Shown in pieces: positions 1 to 12,496 of a stretch of DNA of 64,000 bases. A program made the position numbers and the translations under genes. The DNA is from Eretmocerus hayati (lineage: Eukaryota; Arthropoda; Insecta; Hymenoptera; Aphelinidae). The stretch lies in the NCBI GenBank assembly GCA_029851415.1, contig CM056744.1, forward strand, positions 91,003,907 through 91,067,906. The letters are read 5' to 3'. Each line of letters opens with the position of its first letter. Positions within the stretch are counted from its first letter, which is position 1. Below the pieces are notes generated by a model, which had not been told where the DNA came from, searched no databases, and saw nothing but the letters and a program-made list of their open reading frames with translations.

Positions 1-1349
1 TCTATACGTCTTGGCTGAGGTAAGGACCCGTCGTTGTCGTTGTCGTCGTTCACCCTGACTCCAGATTCTATGTAATAGTGAACTGAGAAATACTCAAGTT
101 CTATATTCGTTAGACTTTAGTTTGAGCTTTGTGTTTGTTGCAATGCTCAGAGTTACGATGAGCAAGTCGATTTTGATGAAAATTCATAGGTAGGTGCATT
201 TGATCGATAATAACTGTGCCGCAAATTACTGCGGATGTTGATACAATTGAATTCGCAGAAGGTGAAGATTATGGATCGGCACGACTGTGAGGGCCTGCTA
301 TACTTTCCTAGTCACTCAAGAATCTTGCTGATTCAGAACCTATCGAGTGAAATCTTAACTCCTGGGCATCGGACAATGCTGTCAACGAAAATTCGATATG
401 ATCAGTTAGGCTGAGCGCTTCGAGTGAATTGAACTAAGCTCAGTGTGAGAGCCATCCTGATTCTGCTATCTCACGCTTTAGGCTAGTTATATCCTGACAG
501 AGCTTCCAGTTGGCACAACGAACTTTTCGTTACAATTGTCCATTTCAGAATTCAAAATGGGATTCGAGACCGACAGGGTTCAACCGCACGAATCCTGTAA
601 CAGCTCTCCGACGTGTGGTGATGACGTGCAGTCATAATCGATTCTTCGAACTTCCCAAAACGAATCAATATCAAGTCTTAGTATCAGTAGGTATATTTCC
701 AGATTCAAATTGGCCTCTCACGAATTCACAAGATTGGATATTTCGCACAAAAAAGGGTTTTAGGCTACGCCGAGACATATCATTGTGTAATGCCGCTACC
801 GAGAGGGATGACCGGCAATCGATCGCCCCGGAAAAGCGGTCATTTGTCCAATAGAGCCTGTAGCTCACGCATACATCTAGTATCCCTTGTTGGTACATCC
901 TACAATACTAAAAGGATCGCGTCACCCACGCGTGAAAAATGCAAAATCCTGAAGCGAATATACTCTGTGGCGCGGAAACGACACCCCGGACGCGCGTTCC
1001 ACGCTACTTGTACTACACTACTACCGACTCTTTGGCCCTATATATTCGATGCCAGAGATGAGTTGCTCTCGACGAAGTGACTTTATGGACGCTGTCGTCA
1101 AAAAAACCACCGCAGTGAGGTCCCGACGCGAATCAACGGGTTAACGACGCTCGCAGCTCAGTCAATGCGTTTGTTAACCTCGGCAAACCGAGAGACGTAA
1201 CGACTACGGTGGTCAGTAATTTTTCTACGACCGGCAACGAGGGTCACATGTCCCAGTACGGTCATTGGTATCACAGGAAGTTGTATTAGAGAGGGCGATA
1301 GGATTTAGCTGAGGTTCCCGTAGCGCTGAGGTTTTTTTCTTCTCGCGCG
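1..1349. other. Left edge, no gene supported
   Basis: A consensus splice donor (GAG|GTAAGG) lies at 19-24 on the plus strand, so an exon from outside the window could end at base 18; the few bases present do not show which. A short GTT/GTC triplet run follows at about 31-50. Open frames at 510-1080 overlap on both strands and have no splice or domain support, so I do not call them. Confidence 0.3.
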
Positions 1350-1692
1350 ATGCAGACTCTCGTTCTTTTGTCTCTTAGTAAGTATGTCAATCGAAATTTT
1401 GCCCACGTGGAAATTAGCTGCCCTCGATAACTTGCCTAGCTTTTCTTCGGTTACGAGTACGTAAGGATTGATGAAAAGGTGCGAGCTCAACTGTTTGTGC
1501 GCAAAAATTATATCAGGCTACGAGTGCATAGGGATTTATCAAATTATTGACAAATTCGAACCGAGAATTCGGAAGGCGATCAAGTGCCGTGTGCAAAGCC
1601 AGAGCGCAAATGATCTAAGGTGGGCTGATATACGCGGGAATTTCATATCATGGGTATGCCGGCTCAGGAGACACGGCGTCACATCAATTTGA
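1350..1692 (+). CDS. Possible small secreted protein, two exons
   Basis: Not recognised as a known family. Exon 1 (1350-1377) starts at an ATG and encodes MQTLVLLSL, a typical start of a signal peptide, then meets a perfect GTAAGT donor. The intron (1378-1516, 139 bases) ends in ATATCAG. Exon 2 (1517-1692) joins in phase 1, making a serine, and stays open for 57 further codons to TGA at 1690-1692. The peptide has three cysteines after the signal (in YEC, KCR and VCR contexts) and is basic towards its end. A GTATGC donor near 1652 could instead lead to a further exon. The phase match between a signal-like exon 1 and an open exon 2 is the only support; the hydrophobic stretch is short, and chance is a real alternative. 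Confidence 0.38.
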
Positions 1693-1989
1693 CTTATTCG
1701 TATTTTGACGAGCAGAGTATTCAATTTAAATTATTATCCGATTAGGAAGATGTAAAATTCAAACTCGTTCACTGCGGCGCACAGCGAGGAATCTAAACAA
1801 AGTCTTGGTCACTAAGAGCTATCTAAAAGGATAGGCGCTAAATACCAAGAAATCGCCTCAATTTCTCAATTTCTAGAGTACACTCGCGGACTGGCTAAAC
1901 TGCCCAAGCTCGACATCGCGCTGTCTCACTCGCACTCATTGAGTAGAAAAAAAGTGAGACAGAAAGACCGTTAATTGTGAGCTCTTGAT

Positions 1990-2423
1990 GGTAGACAGTT
2001 CAAGTGGTTTCACAGTGTTCATCCAACGATGCAGATATGTCCGATGGCTTATGCAGCACTTCTTCACCATTGAACATGACGCTAATAACGAATAAACACT
2101 CGCTGGATAAAATATCTGAACAAATCTGAATAGCTTTTTGTCCCTGAGCTGTTGTTTCAATCCAAACCAGACCATTTGTGATGTCTTAATGTTCGTAATT
2201 GTACCCTTAACTCATCAGATTTGAAACCCAATCTCAAGATTCCAAACAGCAGCTCAGGGATAGAAAAGCTTTTCCGGATTATTTGTCCGGATATCACGTC
2301 CGGTGAAATGTACATGCCAGTTCCGGTGTAGAGTTTGATTTCGATGACCCAGCGAGATATCCCAAGTGAAAATATTTCATGTAGATTGTGTATAGAGATT
2401 ATATATAGACTATTGATATACAT
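1990..2423 (-). pseudogene. Coding-like stretch split over two frames
   Basis: On the minus strand one frame is open from about 2423 to 2157 and reads protein-like (for example WVIEIKLYTGTGMYISPD). A second frame is then open from just upstream of 2165 to about 2002 and looks equally coding-like (for example ICSDILSSECLFVISVMFN). The overlap is too short for an ordinary intron, so if this was a gene it has a frameshift. I do not recognise the family. Chance openness cannot be excluded. Confidence 0.2.
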
Positions 2424-3014
2424 TTCATATACATTTTACAGAAATGTTTAGCGCAATGCTGCATCTCCTCTACAAATTTGTGTCATTAGATTCGATTATT
2501 GTCGAATCTTCCATCTAGAGGATCAGTTTGAATAGTCACGACTCTTCATTTCGCTGACTTTCCATGAGAAAGAAAGCCGTGAGGTCGTGTTACTTCCCTG
2601 GTTACCCAAACATTTTCCATTGCAACAAAGTTTTAGTATTCCTACGCAATAAATAAATAAATATACGCGTATCCGGCCAAAATTCTTCTGTTGGATTAAT
2701 CTTTACAAACATCTTTTCAAGTGATTCAAGTTTGATTCTAATCGAAACCAGATCATCGAACAGAAGAAGAATTTTGACCTGATGAGGTTTGCAAATTATG
2801 CAAACGATACGTTACAATATACTGATATGTGCTAGGCTCCTGGTTCTCTTCATTCTCACAGACCTTAGTCCTTCACGATCTATTCCAAGATCATCAATTT
2901 GTAGATCCAAAACCCTTGAGGACGGTTCTAAATTAAAAACTTCCATTCCATCCAACTAATATTTGTACTCGATCGATATGATCAAGCACTATATTTATCA
3001 CTGGCGGGAATTAC
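2424..3014. other. Non-coding spacer
   Basis: AT-rich sequence with short simple runs (AAATAAATAAAT near 2648). No gene, RNA or repeat structure is visible. Confidence 0.4.
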
Positions 3015-3260
3015 AAATGATGAATTCCAATTGATCGGCTTTTGCCAGTAGCATTAATCTAGCGTAGAGTCAAAATTTTTTCATATGTCTCTTCTCACCC
3101 TTCTTTCCATCAAAATCCTCCAAGTTAACCTCGCAACCATACGAAGCTTGGAGGTGCATAGTTCGAGTTGAAGTAATTCAACTCGATCAATGACACGAGT
3201 CAGCGAAATTTGTTGACACAATGCTACTGGCAAAAGCCGATCAATTGGAATTCATCATTT
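3015..3260. repeat. Inverted repeat with perfect 41-bp arms
   Basis: The arms 3015-3055 and 3220-3260 are exact reverse complements over 41 bases and enclose a 164-base loop. The loop holds a small perfect hairpin at about 3166-3189 (TCGAGTTGAA / TTCAACTCGA with a 4-base loop). This is the form of a short non-autonomous DNA element or foldback sequence. No clear target-site duplication is visible, so the family is undecided. Confidence 0.8.
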
Positions 3261-3847
3261 CTATTCCATCCCTTCTAGTTCTCCACCGCTCAGATTTCCA
3301 TCATATGATCGGATTTTTGTATTTCCCGGGTAGTTACGTCCTTTTTACTGCTAATTTGGCTGTGTTTCACGTAACGCGAAAGGATGTGGCTGACTTTTTT
3401 CTTGCTTTATCAGTGATTTTTCAGAAATTTTGCAACGCCGTATGATAGGACGATGAAAATGCCTCGACAGTCACCTTCACCTATATATAAGTTGTGAAAT
3501 TTGCATAGCATATGGCAATCGTTCTAAGCCTGTAAGCCTGGTTGTGGTAAAAGTGACTGATGGAAGTAACCGACTTTCTTTCTTCCGATGGCAGTTTGAA
3601 AAAAAAGTGATTTCAACTGGAAGGTGAAATGGAAGTTTGAGGAGTCGAAGTCCAATCATTTCCCTAGGTACTATAATATCGACCGATTTTTTATAACAAT
3701 AACTTCCTATACCGAGAACCTGCTTGAGTGATTCTGATCTTCAAACTCTAAGTTCTGCTCAGTGGAGCAACCTCTTGGGTTGGGTATATTTTTGTACGTA
3801 GACTCGCACATATGCTGATCCTTCATTGTAGAGGATTATACTGACAA
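3261..3847. other. Non-coding spacer
   Basis: Open frames at 3221-3445 (+) and 3477-3659 (-) overlap the preceding inverted repeat or lack splice and start support. Nothing else is seen. Confidence 0.35.
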
Positions 3848-4170
3848 GGAGAGCATCAGATCTGCGGAACACGGGTCTTGATGAAACTCTGGGAATCATC
3901 TTGTTTTGGTGAAAAATGAAGGTACCTCCAAGGGTTTAGTCCAATGGGCTTCCTATCCTGAGATACAGCTATGGAGGTTAGCATTGTTACTATATCTATA
4001 CATGTGTGATTTTAACATGAGCCCATATGGACAATGCTAATCTCTGTAGCTGTATCCCAGGATAGGAGGCCCATGGGACTTAACCCTTCGAGATACCTTC
4101 ATTTTCCACCAAAACAAGATGATTCCCAGAGTTTCATCAAGTTTCGTGTTCCGCAGACCTGATGCTCTCC
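3848..4170. repeat. Palindromic MITE-like element, 323 bp
   Basis: The stretch folds back on itself almost from end to end: GGAGAGCATCAG at the left is matched by CTGATGCTCTCC at the right, with the centre near 4009. The arms are imperfect, so the copy is not fresh. The core (GTTAGCATTG ... CAATGCTAA around an AT-rich centre with AACATG and CATATGG) resembles the centre of the palindrome at 46099-46430, suggesting two members of one foldback family with divergent outer arms. Confidence 0.8.
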
Positions 4171-4670
4171 ATGTGAGTATGTAGCTATTAAACGAATGCA
4201 TTCGTGTGAGTCGCGCACGTGCGAAATCAGTTTTCCAATGAATTTTCCCAAGATCAGGTTCATGCGCGCAAGGCTCGCTCGAATTTTTTAGTTGAATAGG
4301 TATCGGGTACTCGGAATTGTTCTTGAATGCCGAGATGATATTTTGATGGGAAAGACTCAAGCTACAACGATTGCCAAATCCTGCGAGGAGTGGACAGAGA
4401 TGCTGCTTCCATCTTGAGAAGAACTATTTTTCAAGATGGAAGCAGAACATCGTTCTTTTTACCACTCCAGTACTCGAAACATGTTTCTGAGCACTTTTGT
4501 GACTGCGATCGATTTAAACTTGCATTCACGTGTGTAGTGTTACCACGACAATCTTGTCATGAAAAACAACCTTGCGCGACGCTTGCCTCTAGTTTCATCG
4601 TAACTTTTGAGTAAATACTTTGACAGCCACTTAATGTCTGTGTCAATCACTTTATGTCATTCGCAAAGGG

Positions 4671-5028
4671 TCAACCATAATAATGTTGCTGAGGCTGCCG
4701 AGAGTTTCGACTCGCTAGACGAGACGAGACCGAGTCCAAGACTAGTCTTGATTTCATGAAGGCTCTAATCATTGTTCTGAATTGCTTCACTTGTACTTTC
4801 GCCAAGACTTCCTGGAATACTCTATCGACAATAAAGACATCATATTCCCTGAAAAGTTCTTTGAAGAATTCACTTCTATGATCCCTTCGAGTATTTCGGC
4901 ATGTGGATGTTGAGCACAGTACGGTGCAAAGACTATCAAGATGTGTCCGTCCTCTACTTGTTACCGCGATCGTGGGCTTCATTGTGCCCAGTTGGTCCGA
5001 TGAGGTATATTCTGATGTGACCACAATG
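4671..5028 (-). CDS. Possible 3' coding exon, 118 residues
   Basis: On the minus strand a pyrimidine-rich acceptor (TTTCTTTCTCAG, just above 5028) opens a frame of 118 codons that ends at TGA (4671-4673). The middle reads like a folded basic and hydrophobic protein (FFKELFREYDVFIVDRVFQ), and the end is rich in Ser, Arg and Gln. No family is recognised and no upstream exon was identified. The length and the strong acceptor argue for an exon; the lack of a partner argues against. Confidence 0.3.
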
Positions 5029-6718
5029 CTGAGAAAGAAATTGAAAAACTACAAATCTCACCTAAAAATATACTTGATAATGCCGAATTACCATTGTTAT
5101 CTAAATGCTTATCCAATTAACCCAAAAACATGACGAGCATTTGATACTCCTGAGGGTATCAAGTAACTCAGATTGGTTCACTCTAATACGGATTAAACGA
5201 ATCATTTCCCCTTGATATCCCGGAAGAAAGTGCGATTAATTTACGAGAAGCTATATAAATTTTTCCTAACTCCTTTTCAAGGATCTTCACTGGTCACTCG
5301 CAGCTGCGTTAAATTATTCTCACTCAATTCATGGGAAGAATGCAGCGTGGTGGAATGTGCATGGAGAGATTCGAAGTGTTAGCCCAGGCCAATAAAGAAG
5401 GGTAAAAGATTTCTTGTGGGCTGATCAACTAGCATTTCAGATTTCGACGCGTATCTATTTGAATTCGATTTAGTGAGGTCCGTGGATATGTATCTCACAT
5501 GATATATCCTATTTGTAGAACGCCTGCAACACCGCCAAATTAGCTGCTCCCTTGGCGCAAGCTATATTCCCCGCACAGGCGCGCGTAATTAGGTATTGCC
5601 GATGCTGCGCCATCGATGAGCGGCTTTTCATTAGGACGCTTTGTAAGGTATACACACGCGTGCTTCTCTCTCACGATATACTGGGTAGCTCTACATGGAA
5701 TTGGTGATGTCATTTCTCATTCTGCTGCAACTACAATTGCGAATGAAGCTCGAATTTGTACATTGTTGCTGCTTTGTCGTGGACGTGGATGCCGCTGAGT
5801 ATATGGAATCGATGAGTAAAATTGCGCCTCGTAGTCAAAGTTAGATTTTTTTACAAAGGATAACTTGTGAACAGAATTCGAAGCCTGAGAATCGGTTTCA
5901 AGAAGCCAGTACGTGCCCATATGATTCGTGACTGATTATTTCACATAACTCACAGACATTTTTTAATCTAGGCAACATTGAAATGTAGGTTTTTACTGCT
6001 CAATCTATAGGCATTCATCCAGTGAAAAGAACTATAACATTCGAATCTTATCACGTAATCTCTATGGTTTTATTCTAGAGATCTTATTTGAACTTTTACT
6101 TGATAAACTCGATCAATCCGTCAACTAACTTGTTCAATTAATGTACTCGTGATTGGATCAGTAATAGATGAGATTTCGTTCAAATATCAATTTTATAGAC
6201 TCTTGTCTTAATCGATTAGAACTCTACGATGTAGTTGTTTCGATTTTGATGTTTTGTTCCACAGAATATTCGATTATAGGAAAGAACTTGGTACATTGTT
6301 CCATATTATGAAGAACATATTTAAAGAGTATCTTTAGGGATTGCTCATGCATATCATCTTTGAAATAAAGTTTGAATCTGTATATCGAAAGCGTTACAGC
6401 ATACTTGAAAATTCACTGTAACTACGCTCAATGCACAAAAAACAACGAGGGGTTGGATCGGAGGCACCGTCGGGGGTACCACCACCAGTGTAAAAGACTT
6501 GTGTTCAAAATTTTTTCAGTCAAACAACACTCCGTTATAACACAAGATTTGATTCATGTTGGAGGGATTGGAAGTAGTTCCTTGTTTAAATCTAGATGAC
6601 ACGGGAGGCTAACACGAACAGCTTGGCAAACCCATCGCCCGATAAAAATTCAAATTAGGGATTCACTCCCAATTGCATATCGAATAACTATTTCAAAAGA
6701 TTTCTACAATTACAAAAG
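5029..6718. other. Spacer without a supported gene
   Basis: A plus-strand ATG frame at 5332-5402 ends exactly in a GTAAAAG donor and is followed by a TTTCAG acceptor at about 5441. The gap of about 40 bases is shorter than a normal intron, so I do not join them. The rest shows no coding or repeat structure. Confidence 0.3.
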
Positions 6719-6724
6719 TTTATT
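6719..6724 (-). terminator. AATAAA poly(A) signal
   Basis: TTTATT on the plus strand is AATAAA on the minus strand, 80 bases below the stop codon of the saposin A-type gene. Position and orientation fit the 3' end of that transcript. Confidence 0.6.
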
Positions 6725-6803
6725 CATTATATTATGCCATAGGTGCTAATTATTGTACATGAAATAATATAGTGAGATTGGATGATTACTATGTGCCAAG
6801 TTT

Positions 6804-9800
6804 CTAGCCTACGTGAAGATATCCAAAGTTGGGGTTCAGAACGTTCCAATGGTTTCCGTTCTTGACGACCTTGTAGCCAGCTGGTGGATTCCATACCATT
6901 TGACAAAAGCGGAGTTTCTGGAATAAAATTCACAAGTATTATTTCTATACCCTACAACACTATTATTGGATTTCATTCAAACTGTATGATTGACATTTTC
7001 GATGTGGTGCAATATAATTGTCTATGCAATCGTTTAGAAAATCGCAATAAGTTTTCATCAACGGAATGAAGATAACTGAAATCTCTTCAAAATTATTTTA
7101 TGAGTCAGGAGACACACCCGAAGCGAAAGAGCATTTTTCTGATGCCACGAAGTAGTTTGTTGTTCTAAGAGTAATCCATTTCTAGAAAGAACTTTTCCAA
7201 AAACGTGCACTTTTCTTAAAAAAGTACTGGATGATCTTGAAAACTTTTATACCTTTTTCCTTGCTAATCTCTCAAAATTGATGTTCTCTTTGAGAAGATC
7301 CCTGCGGATTCTTTCGATACATTTTTGGAAGATTCACTCCAGCTCACTTGCTAATTGTGAGCATAAATTTTTCATAAGCTCATAGTTTATTTAGTTACAT
7401 CGAGGAATTATCACGAAATGCTCGATTTCATCGTCCTACCATTGTTTATTTCGATTTTTTGCTGAACGATCAACATAATAGTGACTGTACAAATCAAATT
7501 TCCGACTGATGATTCGAGTCCAAGGCAGGAAGATTGAGGGATGTTCAATTATTTAACCGTTGGACAGAAGATGTCTTGTCAGAGCTTATTTTACTATATT
7601 GATGAGTAATTGGAGAAATCATACTCTCGTTGATTTCTCTAACGGGCGATTCCAGTTAAGACTGTCCAATGGAGTAAGGTCAAAAAACTAGATCCCCTCC
7701 GGGATGAAGTATATGATTCTAGAGCTAAAATGAGGTGACACGTGTTTTTTTGTTTACCCCAAATCGACTTTGCATCGGAGAAATGCGAATTTCCAGTTTG
7801 GAGTCGAAAATTGAGATTCGCACTCTGAAATTGGTAAAAGCTCCACAACTTTGCTCCTAATGGGTCTTTTGACACGGGGCTTGGTGGGAAAAATTGAACG
7901 TCACGTACCTTATCAGAATAGAATCCTATGGTGCTCAAAATTTCGCATGGAGTCCCAAAAATCGAAAGTTTGATGAAAATTGAGAAAATGCAATTACTCA
8001 AAAACATAAATTCGTATCCCTTTGAAATTTCTTTCGAGAGTATTTTGAACGATGCCAAATATTATGCTCCTGCTTGGACGCTCAAAATTTGTGGAAGGCG
8101 CTAAAAAAAAACTTCCTGAAAAAAAATTCAAAAAAAAGATTATTGTTGAAATTTGGTAAAAGCTATTGTGAAGAAGGTCTATTTCCTTTTCCAAGAGTAT
8201 TGTTATCACATGGAAGTGTTCCAATTTAAGATGATTAATTTCGGGATCCATCGTTGAATTGAGCACTAATCATTCAAAAACGGAATTTAGCGACATCCGC
8301 CGAAATAAACCATGTTGGATCACTTCCATGGGATTACGATACTCTTGGAAAAGAAAATAGACCTTCCCCACAATAGTTATTACCGAATTTCAACAATAAT
8401 CTGGTTTTTTGAATTTTTTTTCAGGAAATTTTTTTTAGCGCGTCCCTCGAATTTTTAGCGTCTACCGGAGCAGAAGCGTCATGTTTGGCATCGTTCAAAG
8501 TACTCTCAAAAAAATTTTCAAAGAGATACGAATCTATCTTTCTGAGTAATTGTATTCTTTCATTTTTCATCAAATTGTCGCTTTTTGGGGTTCTATGCGA
8601 AATGTTGAGCACCGTAAGATTCTATTCTGATAAGGTACGTCGTGTATGATTTTCCCACCGAGCCCCGTCTCAAAAGACCCATTAGGAGCAAAGTTGTGGA
8701 GCTTTAACCAATTACAGAATGCCCATCTCAATTTTCGACTCCAAACTGGGAATTTGCATAGCTCCGATGCAAAGTCGATCTGGGCTGAACAAAAAAAAAC
8801 ACGTGTCACCTCATTTCAGCTCTAGAATCATATAATTCATCCCGGAGGGAATCTAATTTTTTGACCTCACTTCATTGGACGGTTTTAACTGGAATCGCTC
8901 TAATCTGAATTAGGATATCTCACACTTCAAGCTATGTGCAATGAAATTTTCAATTTACCAGAAAACATGACACTTTTATTAGAGGAGATGAAAAACTTGA
9001 CGATGCGCAAAAATCTGCATCCCTGACACGAGGTAATATTGAAGTAGAGCACCATTGCGCGGGCAAGTGTAATGCATCGTGATTGAAATGGCTCGTGCGT
9101 GTACGATCTATTGAGAGCACAATTATGTAATTCGTTCCAAGCCTCTCAGATCGTGCCCAGAGAGTATGTCGGTCGTGAAAATACCTCATGCCCATCGGGC
9201 TCGATCATCGACTAAAAACAAAGTTGCTCATCATCGGGAACATATCACATCGAAGTAATCTAGCTTTGACCCAAATTCAACGGATGAGTCATTTTTGAAT
9301 AATTGAGAGCGGAAAATTTCGTCATCCACGGGTCACAATTTTCCCAATAGTGAGTATTTTTTTCCATCACAGTCATAACTATCTACTACCGCACTCAACT
9401 TCATTCAAATATAGAAGGGATTCACAAACCCACTCTACACTTATCAATGGTGATATGATTTGAATTTGTCGGAGTCAGTGGGATAGAACAAAATCTATAA
9501 ATAGACTCTATTTGAGAAGGCTACGTACATTGCAAGCTTTGGCGGTCCGCATGTCCTTGCAGTAACTGACTGAACCCTCGTAACAGATAGGTGACCTCTC
9601 GGAATAGATCTGAAATAAAAGTGTTTGTAGTACCTTGATCAAAACTCTTGTTCAATTCTAAATCATACTCGTCATTTGAATCATAGAACAGGGCGCTATC
9701 TAGAACAAAATACAATGAAACCGATGAAAATGAAGATAACAAATTGCAGTATCGAGGTAAATTGGAGGAGTAATCTAGAAGAGTGGAGAAAGCGCTTCAT

Positions 9801-9946
9801 GACTATTGTACGAAGGTCGACAATTTGTTGATGACCAGGACTGTAAACAACAATAATTAAAATATTAAAAAAGACAAATGCAGCATTACCTGGGTGGTGT
9901 AAGCAGCTATAATTGCGATAAACACTAGACAGTGCAGTGATCTCAT
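6804..9946 (-). CDS. Secreted single saposin A-type domain protein
   Basis: Three exons join in phase 0 into 83 residues: 9946-9890, 9609-9529 and 6917-6804 (stop TAG 6804-6806). Exon 1 encodes a signal peptide (MRSLHCLVFIAIIAAYTTQ) and ends at CAG|GTAATG; intron 1 (280 bases) ends TTTCAG; exon 2 ends at AAT|GTACGT; intron 2 (2611 bases) ends TTCCAG. Cysteines 28, 36, 45 and 51 are spaced C-x7-C-x8-C-x5-C with Gly31, Thr41-Ala42 and MVW after the last Cys. This is the saposin A-type (SapA) pattern found at the ends of prosaposin and in surfactant protein B precursors, where the domain is removed during processing and may act in lysosomal targeting. Here it stands alone, with no SapB domain, followed by a polar tail of about 28 residues. 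Secretion is inferred. TCAGT, an arthropod-type initiator, lies just above the ATG (9958-9962); no TATA box is seen. Confidence 0.85.
7644..8900. mobile_element. Long palindromic element in intron 2 of the SapA gene
   Basis: Two arms of about 620 bases are imperfect reverse complements around a centre near 8272. The left end GCGATTCCAGTTAA pairs with TTAACTGGAATCGC at the right. Matching landmarks in both arms include CATCCCGGAGGG, CACGTGTCACCTCAT and a TTTGGTAAAAGC-type block. Arm mismatches, including small indels, show it is an old insertion. It has no transposase and is best called a foldback or MITE-like DNA element. As it lies wholly inside the intron, its hairpin could affect splicing of the host gene. 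Confidence 0.85.
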
Positions 9947-9989
9947 TGTGGATGACTACTGAAGCTGGCGTTGACAAACAAAATGTTCA

Positions 9990-12496
9990 GAGCGGCGAGC
10001 AACTCAATGAGTCGCATCGGCCAGTTCGAAGGTGGATATGTATCTGGCTTTTGTTCGAGTGATACCTTTCCTCATCAAACTGCAGTTCAATTTTAAGCTA
10101 GAAAACAATTGAGAAAATGAAATTGGCATTTACCAGTGAGAAAAAGGAATATTATTCCTTGTCGATTAGTATCTCCATAGGTTCACTGTTACCACGGAGT
10201 TTTCCTCGTTTCAGAATTTTTACAGTTCTGTAAGTCGTAAGAATTGCCTATTGGAATATCTCATTTTAACAATGTAATGCACTCGCTCTTAATTTTCATT
10301 TTTTCTGAGGATAATTGCCATTGGAGAGAAAATTCCTCGTAAGAGTCTGCACTGAGCTTGATCTCAGTATGCTCGCGAGATTCTTCACTGATTTTTATGT
10401 TGTTTCAATGAACATTGACTGATTATTTTGTCTTTGCTGAGTGAGTATGCATTCATCAAGGCAGAATTGGAATTTGTTGTTCGCTAAAGCATTTAGAATC
10501 TTGATTTGTCACACAATCCCGAATTCCTGAAAGCATCGCTTATAATCGACTATCAATAAAATATTGTGAGTAACACTATTCCTAATATTGAACTGACAAA
10601 AAGGACGAACTGTTCTTTCTATGCAGAAAATCCTTAGTATCAAGAAAAACTCTTTTCCAAGTAGCGAATTGTTACCTATGACTGTCAACCGTGAACCCCA
10701 TTTCCCAGCCCAATAGAGATAAAAAAGAGACAAGGGTAGAAAATATAAAATTTACACCAACCTTTGTTTCAGCACATGGGTATGCTCGAGGATCATGAAG
10801 AGCTCGAGGGCAGGGTGTAAGAAAAAACTGTTTCGGTCGATCGACGATGAGAGAGAGAACCTACTATATACGCACTGCGTGGGTGATGGCGAGCGTGTGA
10901 TGACGGCGAGATAGATGAGCTCGGACGCAAGCTCTCAATCTGTTGGCTGGTTTAGCAGAGCTGCACAGGTTGCGGAGCGGGAGCTCGTCGTGTGCAAATA
11001 CTCTTCTGACTCGCTCTGGATCTATAGAGCCATTAGCGTCGCATAATGCGGGATATCCTCTGATAGCGCACTGTGATAATAGAGCTGAGCTGCTCCGCTT
11101 CGACACCCAATTATTACACGTACGCGGATCCGCAATGAGCTCTTGTTCCCATAAGTTCCCACACTACTACTACTACTACTGCAACTCTTCTGAAAGTAAT
11201 TTCATCCATAGCCGATCCTAAGAATCTTGGCAGGACTTGCCCGATTTTCTCGTAATATGCGTGATCTATATATAATGGACGTGATCAGTATTTCATCGGT
11301 ACTTCCACAGGATCTTGGCGGTACTCCACCAATACCTTTGCCGTACTTCATCCGTGTTTTCGCAGTACTTCACGTCAATACTACAGAAGTACTTCAAAAA
11401 TACTTTTGCAGTATCTCATCAGTACTTCAGAAGTACTTTACTAGCACAATTGCTGATCGGCTGTTGGATTAAAACTGATGCCTTTCTTTTTCGAACGTTT
11501 GCCGAGAATTGAAAACCTCGAGCTGTGATTGCTTGATCATGAACTATGCAATTTCACCACATTCGATCATTTTTTGAAACGGTCACTGACAACATATTAG
11601 ATCTCTCACCTTGGTAGGTCAGAAATATTTTGTTACTATACGAGGATAGCCCCTGCGTTTTTTGACTGCGAACCGAAGAAATAGAATAGAACGCGCTTTG
11701 TTACAAATATCTCAAACGACAATCGACCGTGTTATGAATAACAATATTTTGGGGCCATGATGTTGCTTTGATCGAGCTGAACGATGAAAATGGCCCAAAA
11801 TATTGGAATTTCTTCAAATCAGCGAGGCAAATGGGCTCATCTTTGACCAACATAGTCTCGAATATAGTAGACGTGGCATCAATATTTTTGCTTTTTGGTG
11901 CTTCTTCCAATGATATTCCTTGGCTTAGGTTCTTGAATGAGATATAGGTATGTCATCGCCTTTGACTGAGACAACTCGTGTCAGTGTGAATCGATCTAAC
12001 CTCGGATCCAATGAGCATCCTCTCTTCTCTTCTTCGCTGAAATCGGTGAAAATCGCTCCCAATCCCTGATTAACCAGTGCTCCTTTACCGATTTGCAGTG
12101 AATTTTACTATAAATCAGCAAAAAATTTACAGCAAATCAGTATTCTAGAGCAAATTTTACTATTTCCAGCGAGGATAGTAGAAAACTAGATAAGGTGTAT
12201 CTGACCAAATAAAAATTCAGCCGGAGGGATACCTCAATATACGCCAAACATATCATCAAATGGTGTCACGCGCAAAGTCCCTTGGTCACGATGCGCAGAT
12301 AGATGAGGCTGAATTGAATCAGTATAGCACGACACGTTGACTCATATACAAGAGCGCACGTGATATTTGCCACTCAGTTCGGTTCACACCATGATTGATG
12401 ACACGGTTACTGCTAGGTGCTAGGTGTTAGGTGTCGTCAAAATATCGTGATCAATGAGCTCGAATGACGTTAGTACGAGCGCAATCATCGAGAAAC
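9990..12496. other. Spacer with simple repeats
   Basis: A GC-richer patch at 10850-11130 has open frames on both strands and may be promoter-like, but no exon follows. An ACT/CTA triplet run lies at 11163-11180. At 11285-11460 there is a degenerate tandem array built on an AGTACTTC-like core of about 15 bases. A block at 12036-12170 (AATCGGTGAAAAT...CCCAATC) recurs at 22530-22640, so it is a dispersed repeat. No gene is supported. Confidence 0.4.

Noticed and set aside
5332..5500. Two-exon gene with a ~40-base intron
   Set aside because: The intron would be too short for normal splicing and the joined product is very short.
9521..9742. Acidic minus-strand frame overlapping SapA exon 2
   Set aside because: Its phase does not join to the signal-peptide exon, whereas the other frame gives a complete SapA pattern.
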